Shown: positions 50,814 through 61,300 of the stretch, one piece after another
Layout of the letters: the number at the start of each line of letters is the position of its first letter
Position numbering within the stretch: position 1 is the stretch's first letter
From: Mesostigma viride
Taxonomy: Eukaryota; Streptophyta; Mesostigmatophyceae; Mesostigmatales; Mesostigmataceae
Assembly: GCA_009746045.1 (NCBI GenBank)
Contig: RPFO01000246.1
Location: 2,064,517-2,128,516, forward strand
Length of the DNA: 64,000 nucleotides
Direction: 5' to 3'
Notes under the pieces: generated by a model
What the model saw: the letters and a program-made list of their open reading frames with translations, nothing else
Told to the model about the DNA's origin: nothing
Databases searched by the model: none
Translations under genes and position numbers: made by a program

Positions 50814-51498
50814 TGAAACCATTGGCGGGAGACCGGTCTACTATCGTAGACTGGGGTTCAAAAATCAAGTTCGATTTTTATTTTGAGTAGCGCAATCGAC
50901 AGATCTCCGCGAGAGGATCCTGGATCATACCTTGGATACTGGAAAGTCCGTTTTCAGTTGAGCGATAGTAGGCCAACAAGACAGTTGGAAATGGCTATAA
51001 GCTGGGCCCGGCTTAGCATCAAATGGGCCAAAGTCCAGACAGACCAAGTAGGACGTTCGGGGGTCCAAACAAAATTTTAGTAGTGCAGTTTATAGATCTC
51101 GATGAGGGCACTCAGAATCTGAACGTCACATGCCACTGGCTTCCCTGGTCACATAACGCGCCCTGTTAGCCCCTTCACCTGTCACCTTCACACCGGTGTG
51201 TGACTACCTTCATTTTGGATTTGCTGATACTCATTTTCCATTTCACCTCTCTGGTCTATAATTTGATAATATCTGCTGCTGACTGCGGCGTGGGACACAA
51301 CAACAACAACAATTGGATAATAAGTATACCCATTTCCCCGAAAATGTCACATGCCAGGAATTGTCCATATTTGGACGACAGGGGCCAAAAACCGATACTC
51401 CCAGGATACTCCCAACGCAAAAAATTAATCAATTCGCCAAAATGCATGCAAAATGTGCTTTTTTTCTACGGTAGACCGGTCTCCCGCCAATAGTTTCA
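50814..51498. mobile_element. MITE-like element with ~28-bp terminal inverted repeats
   Basis: The left end reads TGAAACCATTGGCGGGAGAC CGGTCTAC; the right end, reversed, reads TGAAACTATTGGCGGGAGAC CGGTCTAC. The interior of about 630 bp has no coding frame. No convincing target duplication was found, so the outer edge is approximate. Confidence 0.55.
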
Positions 51499-51833
51499 CT
51501 TCACGGAAGGATCTCACGTCCCCGTCCTGACTCCAAGCGGCAATTTTCAAGGGCAAAGTGTAATATCATGTTGCACAGGCCGCCATCGAGTCTGAGGTCT
51601 TAGCATACTCGCAATGACCTGTCCCTTACAAGGGGCCCAACGTGGATGGCGAGTTTGAGTTTTTCCGCCATACTAAGTCTTCCCTAATGCACGTTTAATG
51701 AGTATTCAGCTGAATATTTGATCAGTTGTTGCTTCTTATAATCGTGTGATGGCTCAGGCTGGTAAGTGATAAATAGTATGTATGTGGATGTTAGGGGAAG
51801 GGAGTATAGCTTGTATTAGGTAAAGGCAAGGAA

Positions 51834-53066
51834 TCACCGCGGCATGATGATTCGTGGCCGGGTGTGTGTGGGGGCTGGCATGCATGCGTGAGTGTGTGTG
51901 GGGGCTAGCATGCATGCGTGGGTGTGTGCGGGGGCTGGCATGCATGCGTGGGTGTGGGGGGGGGCTGGCATGCATGCGTGGGTGTCTGGGGGGGCTGGCA
52001 TGCATGCGTGGGTGTCGGGGGGGGCTGGCATGCATGCGTGGGTGTGTGTGGGGACTGGCATGCATGCGTGGGTGTGTGTGGGGGGTGGCCAGCATGCGTG
52101 TGTGTGTGAGGGGTTGGCGTGCATGCGTGGGTGTGTGGGGGGGCTGGCATGCATACATGTGTGTGTGGGGGGGCTGGCATACATGCGTGTGTGTGTGGGG
52201 GGGCTGGCATGCATGCGTGTGTGTGTGGGGGGGCTGGCATGCGTGCGTGGGGGTGTGGGGAGGCTGGCTTGCATGCGTGGGTGTGTGGGGGGGCTGGCAT
52301 GCATGCGTGGATGTGGGGGGGGGCTGGCCTGCATGCGTGGGTGTGTGGGGGGGCTGGCATGCATGCGTGGGTGTGGGGGGGGGCTGGCATGCATGCGTGG
52401 GTGGGGCGGGGGAGCTGGCATGCATGCGTGGGTGTTGGGGGGGGCTGGCATGCATGCGTGGGGGTGTGTGGGGGCTGGCATGCATGCGTGGGTGTGTGGG
52501 GGGGGCATGACCACGGTAGAAAATGTTATCTTGAGGGAGCACTCTCCATGGGAAGTGGATGCCCAGGTGGCTGTGAAGGGGAGCACGATAACAGAAAGAG
52601 TGCTATCCCCCATCACCCTAACCCCTGCCCACACTGTGGCTACCTTGCTAGTGTCACCTTCCCTCAACAGGTCTTCTATTTCGTTAAAATCCGTTACCAC
52701 ACGCTTGACCTTCGTTGCATTTTCCTTGAAGTTGCCATGCTACCTTCCCTGCGGCTGATCGGCTGCGCCCTCCCCTACGTGCTTGAACATTGTATCAAAC
52801 GCCTCACGGGGGCAAGGAGAGATAACACAGTACTTGTTCGCAAACGGTTTCCATCCCATGGCAGCAGCCGCCTTAAGATTATACGAGACCTGCCACGGGC
52901 GGACGTTGAAAGCGCACAAATTCTGCAGCTTTGAGTCGCAGTTTACGCACTTGCTGGTGTGAATCGTGCGGGGCAGACCGCCATACGTGAGATCGCCATC
53001 TAAGGGGCGCCGTCGTAGCTTGTCACACCGGTAGCAATAGCGCAGGTCGCCTTCCGTCGAATTCAT
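51834..53066 (-). CDS. Cys-rich protein running into a decapeptide repeat; in-frame TAG
   Basis: Starts at an ATG at 53066. Residues 1-108 hold paired cysteines (YCYRCDKL and KCVNCDSKL, about 28 residues apart) suggesting a small zinc ribbon. A TAG at 52742-52740 interrupts the frame, yet the same frame continues with ordinary coding sequence (NFKENATKVKRVVTDFNEIE, SLKITFSTVVM) and then into the 30-bp array as Pro/His/Cys/Met repeats (HTHACMPAPP) until 51834. The gene may end at the TAG, with the rest being 3' sequence, or it may be a pseudogene. No family recognised. Confidence 0.4.
51852..52505. repeat. 30-bp minisatellite, about 21 copies
   Basis: Unit GGCTGGCATGCATGCGTGGG plus TGTGTGGGGG. 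The unit length is a multiple of three, so frames stay open on both strands. GCATGCATGCGTG is alternating purine-pyrimidine and could adopt Z-DNA; the opposite part is G-rich. Confidence 0.95.
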
Positions 53067-53524
53067 GATGATCTGAGCAATAAACAGTGAGCATCGAGGG
53101 GAGGGGGGGGGGGCGGTGGATTTCAGGGTTTTTAGAGCTCCGAAGCACCCAGTAGCAGATTTAACGAGGAAAGAAAATGAACTGAAAAATTTTCGGGAAA
53201 AGCGCGTGGTAACGCTAAAATGGACTTACCAACGAAGAGAAATTCGCTCTTAGGACGCGCAAACTCAGTGGTGGCTGGGGGTAACGGGCTGGTGTACTTT
53301 TTTGCATCTGCGGACAGCAGCCCGCAAAAGGGTCGGCAGGCTCGTACCCACCCCCGCGCGAATATTTTTTCAGCTTGCAGCACGTCGGTAAAATAGAAAA
53401 AAAAAAATTCATGAGCGATCTCACATCTCGGAGCATATGCAGCAAAATTTTCCAGCGAAAAAAATGCTTAAATGGCCTCCATCAAGGTCACCGCCATTAA
53501 ATAAGCCGACATAGCTTTATGGCC

Positions 53525-53648
53525 ATGCCCCTGAGGATAGCTGCTACACTACCACCTCGTCTGCCCTTACAGTATAGAAACAGCTCAGATGAGGATTATA
53601 TCCCCCTCTAGTGACTATATATGTTTGGGGCATTTCTTCAGGGTTATT
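53525..53648 (+). mobile_element. fragment of LINE ORF2 end and 3' UTR
   Basis: Matches 45380-45470: CTGAGGATAGC, ACACTACC, CCTCGTCTGCC, CAGATGAGGATTA, TATCCCC. It is a truncated sister of the LINE at 39650, later hit by the inverted-repeat element at 53649. Confidence 0.75.
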
Positions 53649-54383
53649 CCAGGGGGGGTGTCCAAAAACAAGAAAATTTACACGACGCTGAATTCGAGTA
53701 GATCTCGCGAAAACAAGCATGTTTGCCACTGGTCGCAACCCCAGGGGGTCTCTAGGTTAGAAGTTACAGAGCCTCAAAAACCGTTAACTTAAAGGGTAGG
53801 TAGGTAGGGTGCCGGGCCGATATGGGTTTTTTACAACAAAACACTTGGATTTCTGCTAGCTCCCTGTATGGTCGGAATTTTGAAACGGTTTGACGGACAA
53901 ACTGATAGCACTTGGCGAGCTGAACCCAAATCTGCAGTCAAAATTTTGGTAGGTACCATAGAGGGGGGGGTGTTGCCCGCAAGATGGTGCTGCCCCTAGG
54001 CACGGAAGTATGCTGCCGTCTGCCACCACTACAAGGCTTCGGCTATCCAGCGCCGTGCCGTGCCAGTATCGCGTCGCGCCGGCCAATGACCCATTTTAGA
54101 AAACCGGAATTTTCCCATACACCAACCATTTTCCCATCATCGGACGCTCCAGATTGTCGGCGGCTAACGATTTAACTTTTTGCATTTCGCCTTCGTATAT
54201 GCTCAAACGGTAGAGCTCGCGGAGCTGATCACTTTGCTCCCTAGGTCGACCCCTATAACCCTTGGGACCTCAGGGTTTTGCTAGGTATAGCGCCTACGTG
54301 CTAGGTAGGTAGGGTCCAAGGGCCAACTTTTGGAAAATTTCAGCGTATGTGTCTGATATTTTTGTTTCGGACACCCCCCCTGG
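53649..54383. mobile_element. 735-bp element with inverted ends and TTATT target duplication
   Basis: Both ends read inward CCAGGGGGGGTGTCC, with weaker similarity beyond (ACGCTGAA). TTATT lies on both sides (53644-53648, 54384-54388). The interior has short frames only. A non-autonomous DNA transposon is the likely identity; superfamily unclear. Confidence 0.65.
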
Positions 54384-54449
54384 TTATTCTCCCAGTTATC
54401 GGGTTTTTCCTTATGTTGCATGCCCATCTCATCTCTGTAATCTATCATT

Positions 54450-55174
54450 AATTAATTAATTAATCAGGAACATCACTCCGTTGGGAGTCAATGTAGAACA
54501 TCATATGATATCCTTGAGAAGGGGCATATGGCTTTTAATACATTCTCATAGGCTACTTCCTGCAAGGGTGGGAATGTAAGCGACCCTCACTTTGCTCTAG
54601 GTGCACCAAGGCACCTGCACCCTCATAATCTTCACTCTATGCCCAGCTAAGGGGGAGTATGTTATGTGGGGGAAGATCATCATGGCTATACAAGAGCTAG
54701 GACATGGCTTCTCTACAGAGAGCATCTCTCTGCATGGCATAGCATGGCGAAATTCTTTATAATGCAACATCCATGGGGGTCCCGTTATAGGCATGGCTTG
54801 GCTAAATTCTGTAGGCAACAACCATGGGGGCCATTATGGGCGAACATGCGCGTGGGCCACATGCTAGGCTAAGCCTTACTAATCTACACTACTGGTATAT
54901 ATATTCCTAGTCTGAGGTGGCACGAGGGGGCTGCCAGGGCTTGTGGTCAACGTGGATGACCGCCCCCCTCCAGTATACCGGCTTCCCCCTTGCGCTCTGC
55001 CGGAGCTGAAGGTAGGTCGGCCATAGCTCGCGTCGCCGCTGTTGCTGGGCCAGGGTCAAGTCGTCGTCCAGCGTGAAGCGAGTCTCCGAGAGCTTCTTGC
55101 GGCATTTAAGGAACGACAGCTTGTCCGCCATGTACTTAAAGGTGAGGAGCACGGGGGCCGGGCCAGCCTTCCTC
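54450..55174 (-). mobile_element. 5'-truncated ORF1-only element, copy 3
   Basis: Bounded by the 9-bp duplication TCTATCATT (54441-54449 and 55175-55183). It starts with the (TTAA)n tail and ends abruptly within the ORF1-like gene. Closest to copy 1. Confidence 0.85.
54907..55174 (-). pseudogene. C-terminal fragment of the ORF1-like protein
   Basis: About 87 residues with the complete L1-ORF1-like block (LTFKYMADKLSFLKCRKKLS, LTLAQQQRRRELWPTYLQLR, VYWRGAVIHVDHKPW). It is over 95% identical to copy 1 over this part and cut by 5' truncation. Confidence 0.8.
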
Positions 55175-55265
55175 TCTATCATTCTCAATGAATATATTCT
55201 GATTTGGCGCGCCGCAAAGGTGAAAACCATTTGCGTTCAGTGTCGGTCCGAATATATGTTTGGGG

Positions 55266-55604
55266 ACTAGCTAGACCTTTTCAGTGGTTTTCCATTTGCG
55301 GGTATTTCCTCGTAAATGGTGGGAGAGCGATCGCAGCAATGGTGCTCACCACTAGACACTCCCGGCCAGTTAGGCTCGAAACACACGCCCTGATCAAGCA
55401 TGCTGTTTCCGGCCCCACCGTCTAGGTCATCTAGTCGCTCTACACGTAAGCCAGCCATAATTTCAATGCACAAGGCTACACATTTCCATCACCATTCATC
55501 TTCATCATCCTGAACGACTCGAACGCGCGGACAAGATAACGGCAGGCTCGAGCTACCATGGTCCGGATTCTCCCGATTTCTGGCCTGCGCTGGTTGTCTC
55601 CTTG
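55266..55604 (+). mobile_element. 339-bp SINE-like element, full copy
   Basis: Flanked by the 12-bp duplication ATATGTTTGGGG (55254-55265, 55605-55616). It begins ACTAGCTAGACC and ends GGTTGTCTCCTTG. No coding frame. Other copies lie at 25979-26317 (reversed) and 1134-1187 (truncated at the left end). A GGCTCGAAAC motif inside is only a weak B-box match, so a tRNA origin is unproven. Confidence 0.8.
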
Positions 55605-55667
55605 ATATGTTTGGGGCATGATGAACTACCCTAGTCCTTCCACGCATGTTGGATCGCCACCAATTGA

Positions 55668-55766
55668 TTAATTAATAGACACGCGACCGCGTCACGTGAG
55701 CATAAGTCCTCAGTGGGAGGAAAACATGGGATGGAATGGATGATGTAAGCTATGTAGGTCCTAGTT
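55668..55766 (-). repeat. (TTAA)-linked repeat, third family, copy 1
   Basis: TTAATTAATAGACACGCGAC, then CATAAGTCCTCAGTGGGAGG and ACATGGGATGGAATGGATG. The inverted partner is at 57872-57975, 2.2 kb away. A short piece (ATTAATTAATAGACACGTGA) is also at 10200. Confidence 0.7.
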
Positions 55767-56034
55767 ACAGGGTTGTGGGCACCACGGCCCGAATCGCTCA
55801 TATGAATGCCATACGCGGTCACACGCGGAGCCCCCACAGACTTGGGGGTGGTCTCCTTCATATGTTTGGGGCATGATGCAGTCATGCAGGCCTTCTAGGC
55901 CCTCTCCTCAAGCCCCCCCTGGGTGCCTGTGCTTGTTTAGGAGGCATGAACCACCATGGAGGTGCAGGTGCACCTAGTGCACCCAGAGCAGGTGATAGTT
56001 GTACATCCTACACCTGCAGGTTGTCGCCCTGATT

Positions 56035-56115
56035 GTATTACAAACCCATAGATGCCCCTTTCTCAGGGCTATGTGTTACATATGCTCCCCACGGAGCTAT
56101 GATTTTAATTAATTA
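56035..56115 (+). mobile_element. 3' end of a diverged ORF1-only element, opposite orientation
   Basis: Reverse complement of the conserved 3' block: GATGCCCCTTTCTCAGGGCT, TACATATGCTCC, CCACGGAGC, then a (TTAA)n tail. The hairpin is kept with different paired bases (see findings). Confidence 0.7.
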
Positions 56116-56117
56116 AT

Positions 56118-56225
56118 TAATTAATGCAGATGATAATTGTAACTTTCGTGTAATTATTTTTCTAATGAGATTAGCATAGTACTCCGTGGCCAGCATGCCC
56201 ATGCGCATGACACGCAAGTATTTCC
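56118..56225 (+). mobile_element. LINE 3' UTR fragment
   Basis: Matches 45475-45578: GTGTAATTATTTTTCTAATG, AGATTAGCATAGTACTCCGT, ATGACACGCAAGTA. Placed right after the (TTAA)n tail of the preceding element. Confidence 0.75.
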
Positions 56226-56299
56226 TTCCTTCCTGGGTACTCTAATGTCTAAAAACAGCAGGTGTAAAGCTAGCTCAGTCCAAAGAGTGAAACGAGGTA

Positions 56300-56487
56300 G
56301 CCATTAATTAATTAATTAATTAGACTCGTGCTCCCGTCGGGGAGTCACGGAGCATTGACCCCGATGGATGGATGGGTGGGTGCAAACAGTCCTACCGGTC
56401 TAAGCTATCTACATCAGCTACCTACGACATCTATCTAACAGCAACTAACTACAACATCTATCTATACAGCACCACGCGGCCCTAGGG
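56300..56487 (-). mobile_element. (TTAA)-tailed element, second family, copy 2
   Basis: Reverse complement of the two blocks at 10297-10370 and 10730-10786, with a short GATG tract in place of the 345-bp CCCT microsatellite. The tail-side hairpin (56325-56352) is nearly perfect. Confidence 0.7.
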
Positions 56488-56516
56488 GAGCTGTCTTCCT
56501 TCCTTCCTTCCTTACT

Positions 56517-56620
56517 TAGCATAGTACTCCGTGGCATGCCGGCCCATGCGCATGACGGACACGCTTGCAAGTACTTATTTATAAACTTACTAATTACTTG
56601 CTTATTCGGGTTCGGGTACT
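56517..56620 (+). mobile_element. second LINE 3' UTR fragment
   Basis: TTAGCATAGTACTCCGTGGC, ATGCGCATGACGG and GCAAGTACTTATTTATAAAC match the LINE 3' end; a small insertion lies between ATGAC and ACGC. Confidence 0.65.
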
Positions 56621-56692
56621 CTCCCCAGATGTTTATGTTCGTGTTCGGGTCGCGAAATGACCTGGATATACCATGCAGCTCTAGTGACTACA

Positions 56693-57300
56693 ACTAATAT
56701 GGCTAGTCTAGCCCGTGGGGGGCGCCCACAGGTGGTTGTTGACTGTCAGGTCCCCGCCCCTCCAGAACACCTTGGGCCGAAGATGAAGCTAGATTGGGGT
56801 CTTGCTTGTGGCGGAGGTACTCCGGCCACAGGTCGCGTTGCCATGCTGCTGCTGCTGCTGAGCGGCCGGGCGTCAGGTCGTCGTCCAGCGTCCAGAGGAG
56901 GTCGCGCAACTTCTTGCGGCGATCGAGATCGAGGAACCGCCGTCGCTAATCCTCCATCTTCCTGTTGTGCACATACAGGGATTAACAGCACTCCGGTGCT
57001 CCGTGACTCGGACCCAATGGGAGCACGAGTTTAATTCATTAATGAATTATCCTCCATGGATCTGAAGGTGAGCAGGACTGGTGGGGGTGTCGCCTTGTCC
57101 CGTGAGTGGGCCCGAACGCGGTGCCCACTCCGCTCTAGCTCACCTACGAGGTCCGTGCAGTTGCATTACATACCGCTTTTGCTCCTGAGCTCGGCCTCAA
57201 GAGAGGTTGTTGTCTCCCCAGGCTGCTGGGGCAAGCTATCGACGCAGCACCACTCAGCATTGGCGGCGGGCGCGGTCGGTGTCCTCACGTTCTTCTCTAA
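56693..57300 (-). pseudogene. diverged ORF1-like gene fragment with an insertion
   Basis: The minus strand shows VLLTF-type sequence near 57070, RFLDLDRRKKL near 56930 and WTLDDDLTPGR, AWQRDLWPEYLRHKQ (56840-56800), aligning with the C-terminal block of the ORF1-like proteins. A 91-bp element (56958-57048) interrupts it. The frame is broken; it represents a third, older subfamily. Confidence 0.6.
56958..57048 (+). mobile_element. 91-bp truncated (TTAA)-type element, second family
   Basis: The 9-bp duplication ATCCTCCAT lies at 56949-56957 and 57049-57057. The insert ends GCACGAGTTTAATTCATTAA and contains GTGCTCCGTGACTC, the conserved 3' block of the second family. Tail units are slightly changed (TTAATTCATTAATGAATT). 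Confidence 0.75.
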
Positions 57301-57871
57301 GTAACGTTCTTCTCTAAATTACTAATTGACACATAAGCCTAGTTACACATGACTGTGTCATGCACGCGGGCCGGTGCATGCCAATACAAAGCATGCACAG
57401 GGACCTTCTTGACCCCGGCCTATACACAACAACTAGGAGGGAGGGCGCCCAGCCTCGACTATAAGCATGCATGCACTAGCTTCTCTCAGGTGCTGCCACG
57501 TACACCAGAGGGCAGGCCACAGAGCACTCTCTCCGCATCATGGTGCGGGCGCGCAGCTGTGGGTGCAATAGGTAGGCTGAGTCGCATAGAAGATGCTGTA
57601 AAAAGCGAGGTGGGGTCAAGGTGCATTCATGGATTATATTATGACTGCATGCGAGCTTCCAAAATTTAAAGTAATATGCCAATTCACTGGCATGCATATC
57701 TGCATGCTCTTGAGTGCATGCCGGCATGAATGTGAGATACAAGCTCTAGGCCCGCCTAGCGTTTTGATCATCAAGCATATATAGATCTAGCTCATGCAGG
57801 ATCTAGTAGGATCGGGCATGGCAGGCCACCAAGGCGTACAATACTCAAGAAAGCCCAGGGCTACATGTGCA
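57301..57871. other. no gene recognised
   Basis: Short frames only. GCATGCATGC-type motifs are frequent. Confidence 0.4.
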
Positions 57872-57975
57872 GTAACTAGGACCTAGGGAGCTTACACCAT
57901 CCATTCCATCCCATGTTCCCCTCCCACTGAGGACTTATGCTCAAGTGACGCAGTCACGTGTCTATTAATTAATTA
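57872..57975 (+). repeat. (TTAA)-linked repeat, third family, copy 2
   Basis: Reverse complement of 55668-55766, ending CAGTCACGTGTCTATTAATTAA and running into a long TTAA tract. Confidence 0.7.
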
Positions 57976-58039
57976 ATTAATTAATTAATTAATTAATTAA
58001 TTAATTAATTAATTAATTAATTAATTAATTAATTAATTA
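57964..58039. repeat. (TTAA)n microsatellite, about 19 units
   Basis: The longest pure TTAA run of the window. It forms the tail of the preceding element and shows that tails can expand. Confidence 0.95.
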
Positions 58040-58379
58040 CATGTGCAGTCAATGTCAAACTCAGTGCACCAGTTGCCCCGCCAGCCTGTGGCCTGTTCAA
58101 GGGATGTGAACTAGCAGCCTAAAGATCTGCTCACCAGGTCTGCTCCGCTATGTGAAAAATGGCGAATCCCTGTGCAAATGAGCTGTCCAAACATGGTAAG
58201 CCATCAATGCTACAAAATATAACTGTTCTAGTACAGTAACCTACAACCTGTGCATGCGGCGATTCCAGCCGTATGAACTTCGTATGTTCAAACTGCATAT
58301 GAATTCGTCTTCGTATAAGCTTGGTATGAACTTGTCCATGTGGCATCTCCAGATATTGAGCTGGAAATCCACATGTGCA
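58040..58379 (-). other. downstream region of the ITPK gene
   Basis: Non-coding. It contains repeated CGTATGAACTT / CGTATAAGCTTG motifs near 58270-58330 and probably the 3' UTR of the minus-strand ITPK gene. Confidence 0.4.
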
Positions 58380-61300
58380 CTACAACACTGCAGCTCTTTG
58401 ATGGCGGGTGTGGGCGTCCAGAAGTGCCGCACATAGATGCTCCGGAAAAGATGACAGCTCCTTGAATGATGGGAAAAAGTTGATGTCCACAATGACATGG
58501 TCGCCGGACCCTTCCTCTACCTGCACGTGTTTATGACGTGATACACATGTGCCACGATAGGATGCCATGACAGTCGAATAGGGTTAAGACATGCAGCACA
58601 AGAACAGCTAGTCCTCTAGCTGGCACTTGGCGAAGCCCACGCGAGCACAGCTCACTGAGCACCGCAATCGTTAATACCGACAGCAAGATTGTAGAAAGGA
58701 AGATGGTGGAAAGTTTGCAGGATGGCAACATTATGCAACGCGATAATTTCGAGGGGTCGGTCACGTAGTTTAGGGGGAAGCTACTTCTAACCAAAACGGG
58801 GCACACCAAATCACGACCCGCCTAAGATAAAACGATCCCCAACTGTTCGGTCTCCCACGGTCCCGATTTCAGCCCTGTTGTCTCCTCCCCTTGCAGTGCT
58901 ACCACATGCCCATGTATGTGCCCGCCCAGATGCACCCCACCAAACACTCCAATCCTACGTGACAAGATGGTCTACTTGGACGCCTCCGAGCCACACCAGC
59001 CATTCGAGGGTTGTCTATAGAAACGCCGATCGATATGCACAACCACGCCGGCAGGTTTGTCGTGGTTACCCTACTCACCACCACGTCATAGCCGAACAGG
59101 GATAAGTCAAAGGTCTTGTGCAGCCAGAGCCCTGCTCGCCTGACCGCGTCCTCATTCACTTGCTCGTTGGTTGCTGGCGCATCCGTGGGTGGCAGTGTGG
59201 CCGCGGTAATGGAGGTGCCACCCAGGGGCAGGGGCGTCCCATCACGGCTGGCTGCCTGGGCCACAGCTGTCGGTGCTGCATGGCCGGCTTCCACACTCCT
59301 GAGGCTAGAGGTGCAAGAATTATGGTTGACCAGGAGAAGAAAAACGAGGCGCGACAAGAAACCGCGTCAGAGCCACGGCGCTGGCAGCACTTGGCAAAGC
59401 GTGATGACAACTGCAGGGACAAAGGAGGTGCATGTTGCTTGGAACCACAGGGACGCATGCGGCCCCTAGCGATGCATGGCAACCGCGTTTCGTAGGGTAG
59501 TTTTGCGACAGCCATGGTGGCAGCAAAAGAATCATGGCATGCGCGGCAGGATACAATCCGTGGACTCTCCTGAGGGTACATGCTCGGAAATGCAGGCGTG
59601 AGGAAACGAGGCTTAGACACACAGGGCACTTACAAACTGGGCGTAACCAAAAGTAGACAAGTATTGGGGCCTCCCACCAGAGATGGATCGGTCACTATGC
59701 GTTGGTATGTCATCTTCGTAAATATATTTCTAAAGCTATGGAATTATACTCAACCAAGCTGCCTACCTGTCAAAGACAAAAGCGTCGCGCCCTCGTGCCG
59801 CCGTATCCCCCTCCGCGTCGCCACCGTCCACTCGCACATCGCAACCCTGCGCACCACCCAGCCCCCGGTCCTGCTGCGGCGCATTGCTGGCATCCGCGAA
59901 CGTTTCCCCCTGAGGCTGATGCTGCCCGCCGCGGCCGCCCTCCGCACCCGCAGGGCTGTAATGGCCCGCAGTGGCCGAGGGCCTCTGTGTCATAAAGAAC
60001 TTGGTGCCGACCATGTAGGCCTTGCAGACGTCACGGGTGTGGGGCACACATTCCTGTACCACAGCTGGCAGCGCGACCGCGAGGCCCTCGAAACCTGCTG
60101 GCGACGCCACGATGGCCTGAGGATTTGGCGATAGGGCGTGTGCCAGAAAAGGGTGAATGCCACAAAAGGGGGTATGCCACAAAAGGGGGCATGTGCCACA
60201 AAGACGGGAAATGCCAGAACATGCAGCAATACCACACACATTAGGCCATGGTACTGAGTGCACACATAAATGGATGGACGACGCCAAGTCGCATGAACAG
60301 GAAGTCTTAGATCAACTTGGGTGAAGGTATCCAGAGACCATGGATGTGCTGTGTGATCACAGACCCCGGCCAGGGACATAAACGCACCGATGTCCCACAC
60401 TGCTGGCATTCCGGCAGCTGTGGTGCAAAACAAGCTAACATAGGATGTGGTGTGAATGGATGTGTGGCAGATGCCAGGGCGGCAAGTACATCGCCTGCTG
60501 CTTGCATACCTGGCTCTTCAGGCCAGCTGTCCCAGGTGCGAGGTCTTGCGCCAGGTCAAATCGTGTGTCTACCGATACATGCATGTGGGCTGTTGCTGAG
60601 AAAACAACTGTATGCCCCTCTGCTGGTTGTCCCTTGATATGAGCAGGACGTGCGAGGATGCCAGCAGTTCTATGGCTCCGGCCACCTCAAATTACGTCTC
60701 AAGAGTGAAACGTGTTCCGAGCAAGGACGACAAGGAGCACACAAAACATGCTGTCGTATACAAATACGAGTGCTACTTTACACATAGTAATCTAGTAGCA
60801 CACAAAACATGCTGTTGTATACAAATACGAGTGCTACTTTACACATAGTAATTTAGTATACACATGGCAGGAACACGGGTGGGTGGACACATGCGCACAA
60901 AGGGGTGGGTGGGTGGAAAAGGGGTGGCGATGGCAGGAGCACAGGTTGATGGACCAAACAGGAAAACGCACACACATAGGAGTGTAGATAACATGGCAAG
61001 GGCACAGGGGAAGACACACAATACAGGACAACCAGTGCAGGCAGCACACAATATATTCACGCATGGCAGGTAGCAGGCCACGGTGGCAGCCAAAGCACCA
61101 GCCAAGACGCCAACATGAGCACCATCCCTGAGCCCGGACACCACCATGCGCGCCGCAACATCATGTTGCATGTGCTGTCAGCCGAGACTTTGGAAGCGCT
61201 CGTTCCATGTGCTGTCCGCTGAGACTTTGGAAGCGCTCGTTCCACCCACCATCACGTGCGATTCTGGCACACTCACCATCACGTGCGATTCTGGCACACC

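Noticed and set aside
51852-52505. Plus-strand Gly/Met/His/Ala/Trp repeat protein
   Set aside because: No non-repetitive coding sequence leads into it on the plus strand, unlike the minus strand.
28518-53066. Reassigned TAG codon in this genome
   Set aside because: The kinase and ITPK frames end at TAG at sensible places; two genes with one internal TAG each are better explained by pseudogenes, readthrough or true gene ends.
59763-60287. Separate 174-residue gene
   Set aside because: It is exon 4 of ITPK read with intron sequence at both ends; the spliced phases match the neighbours.
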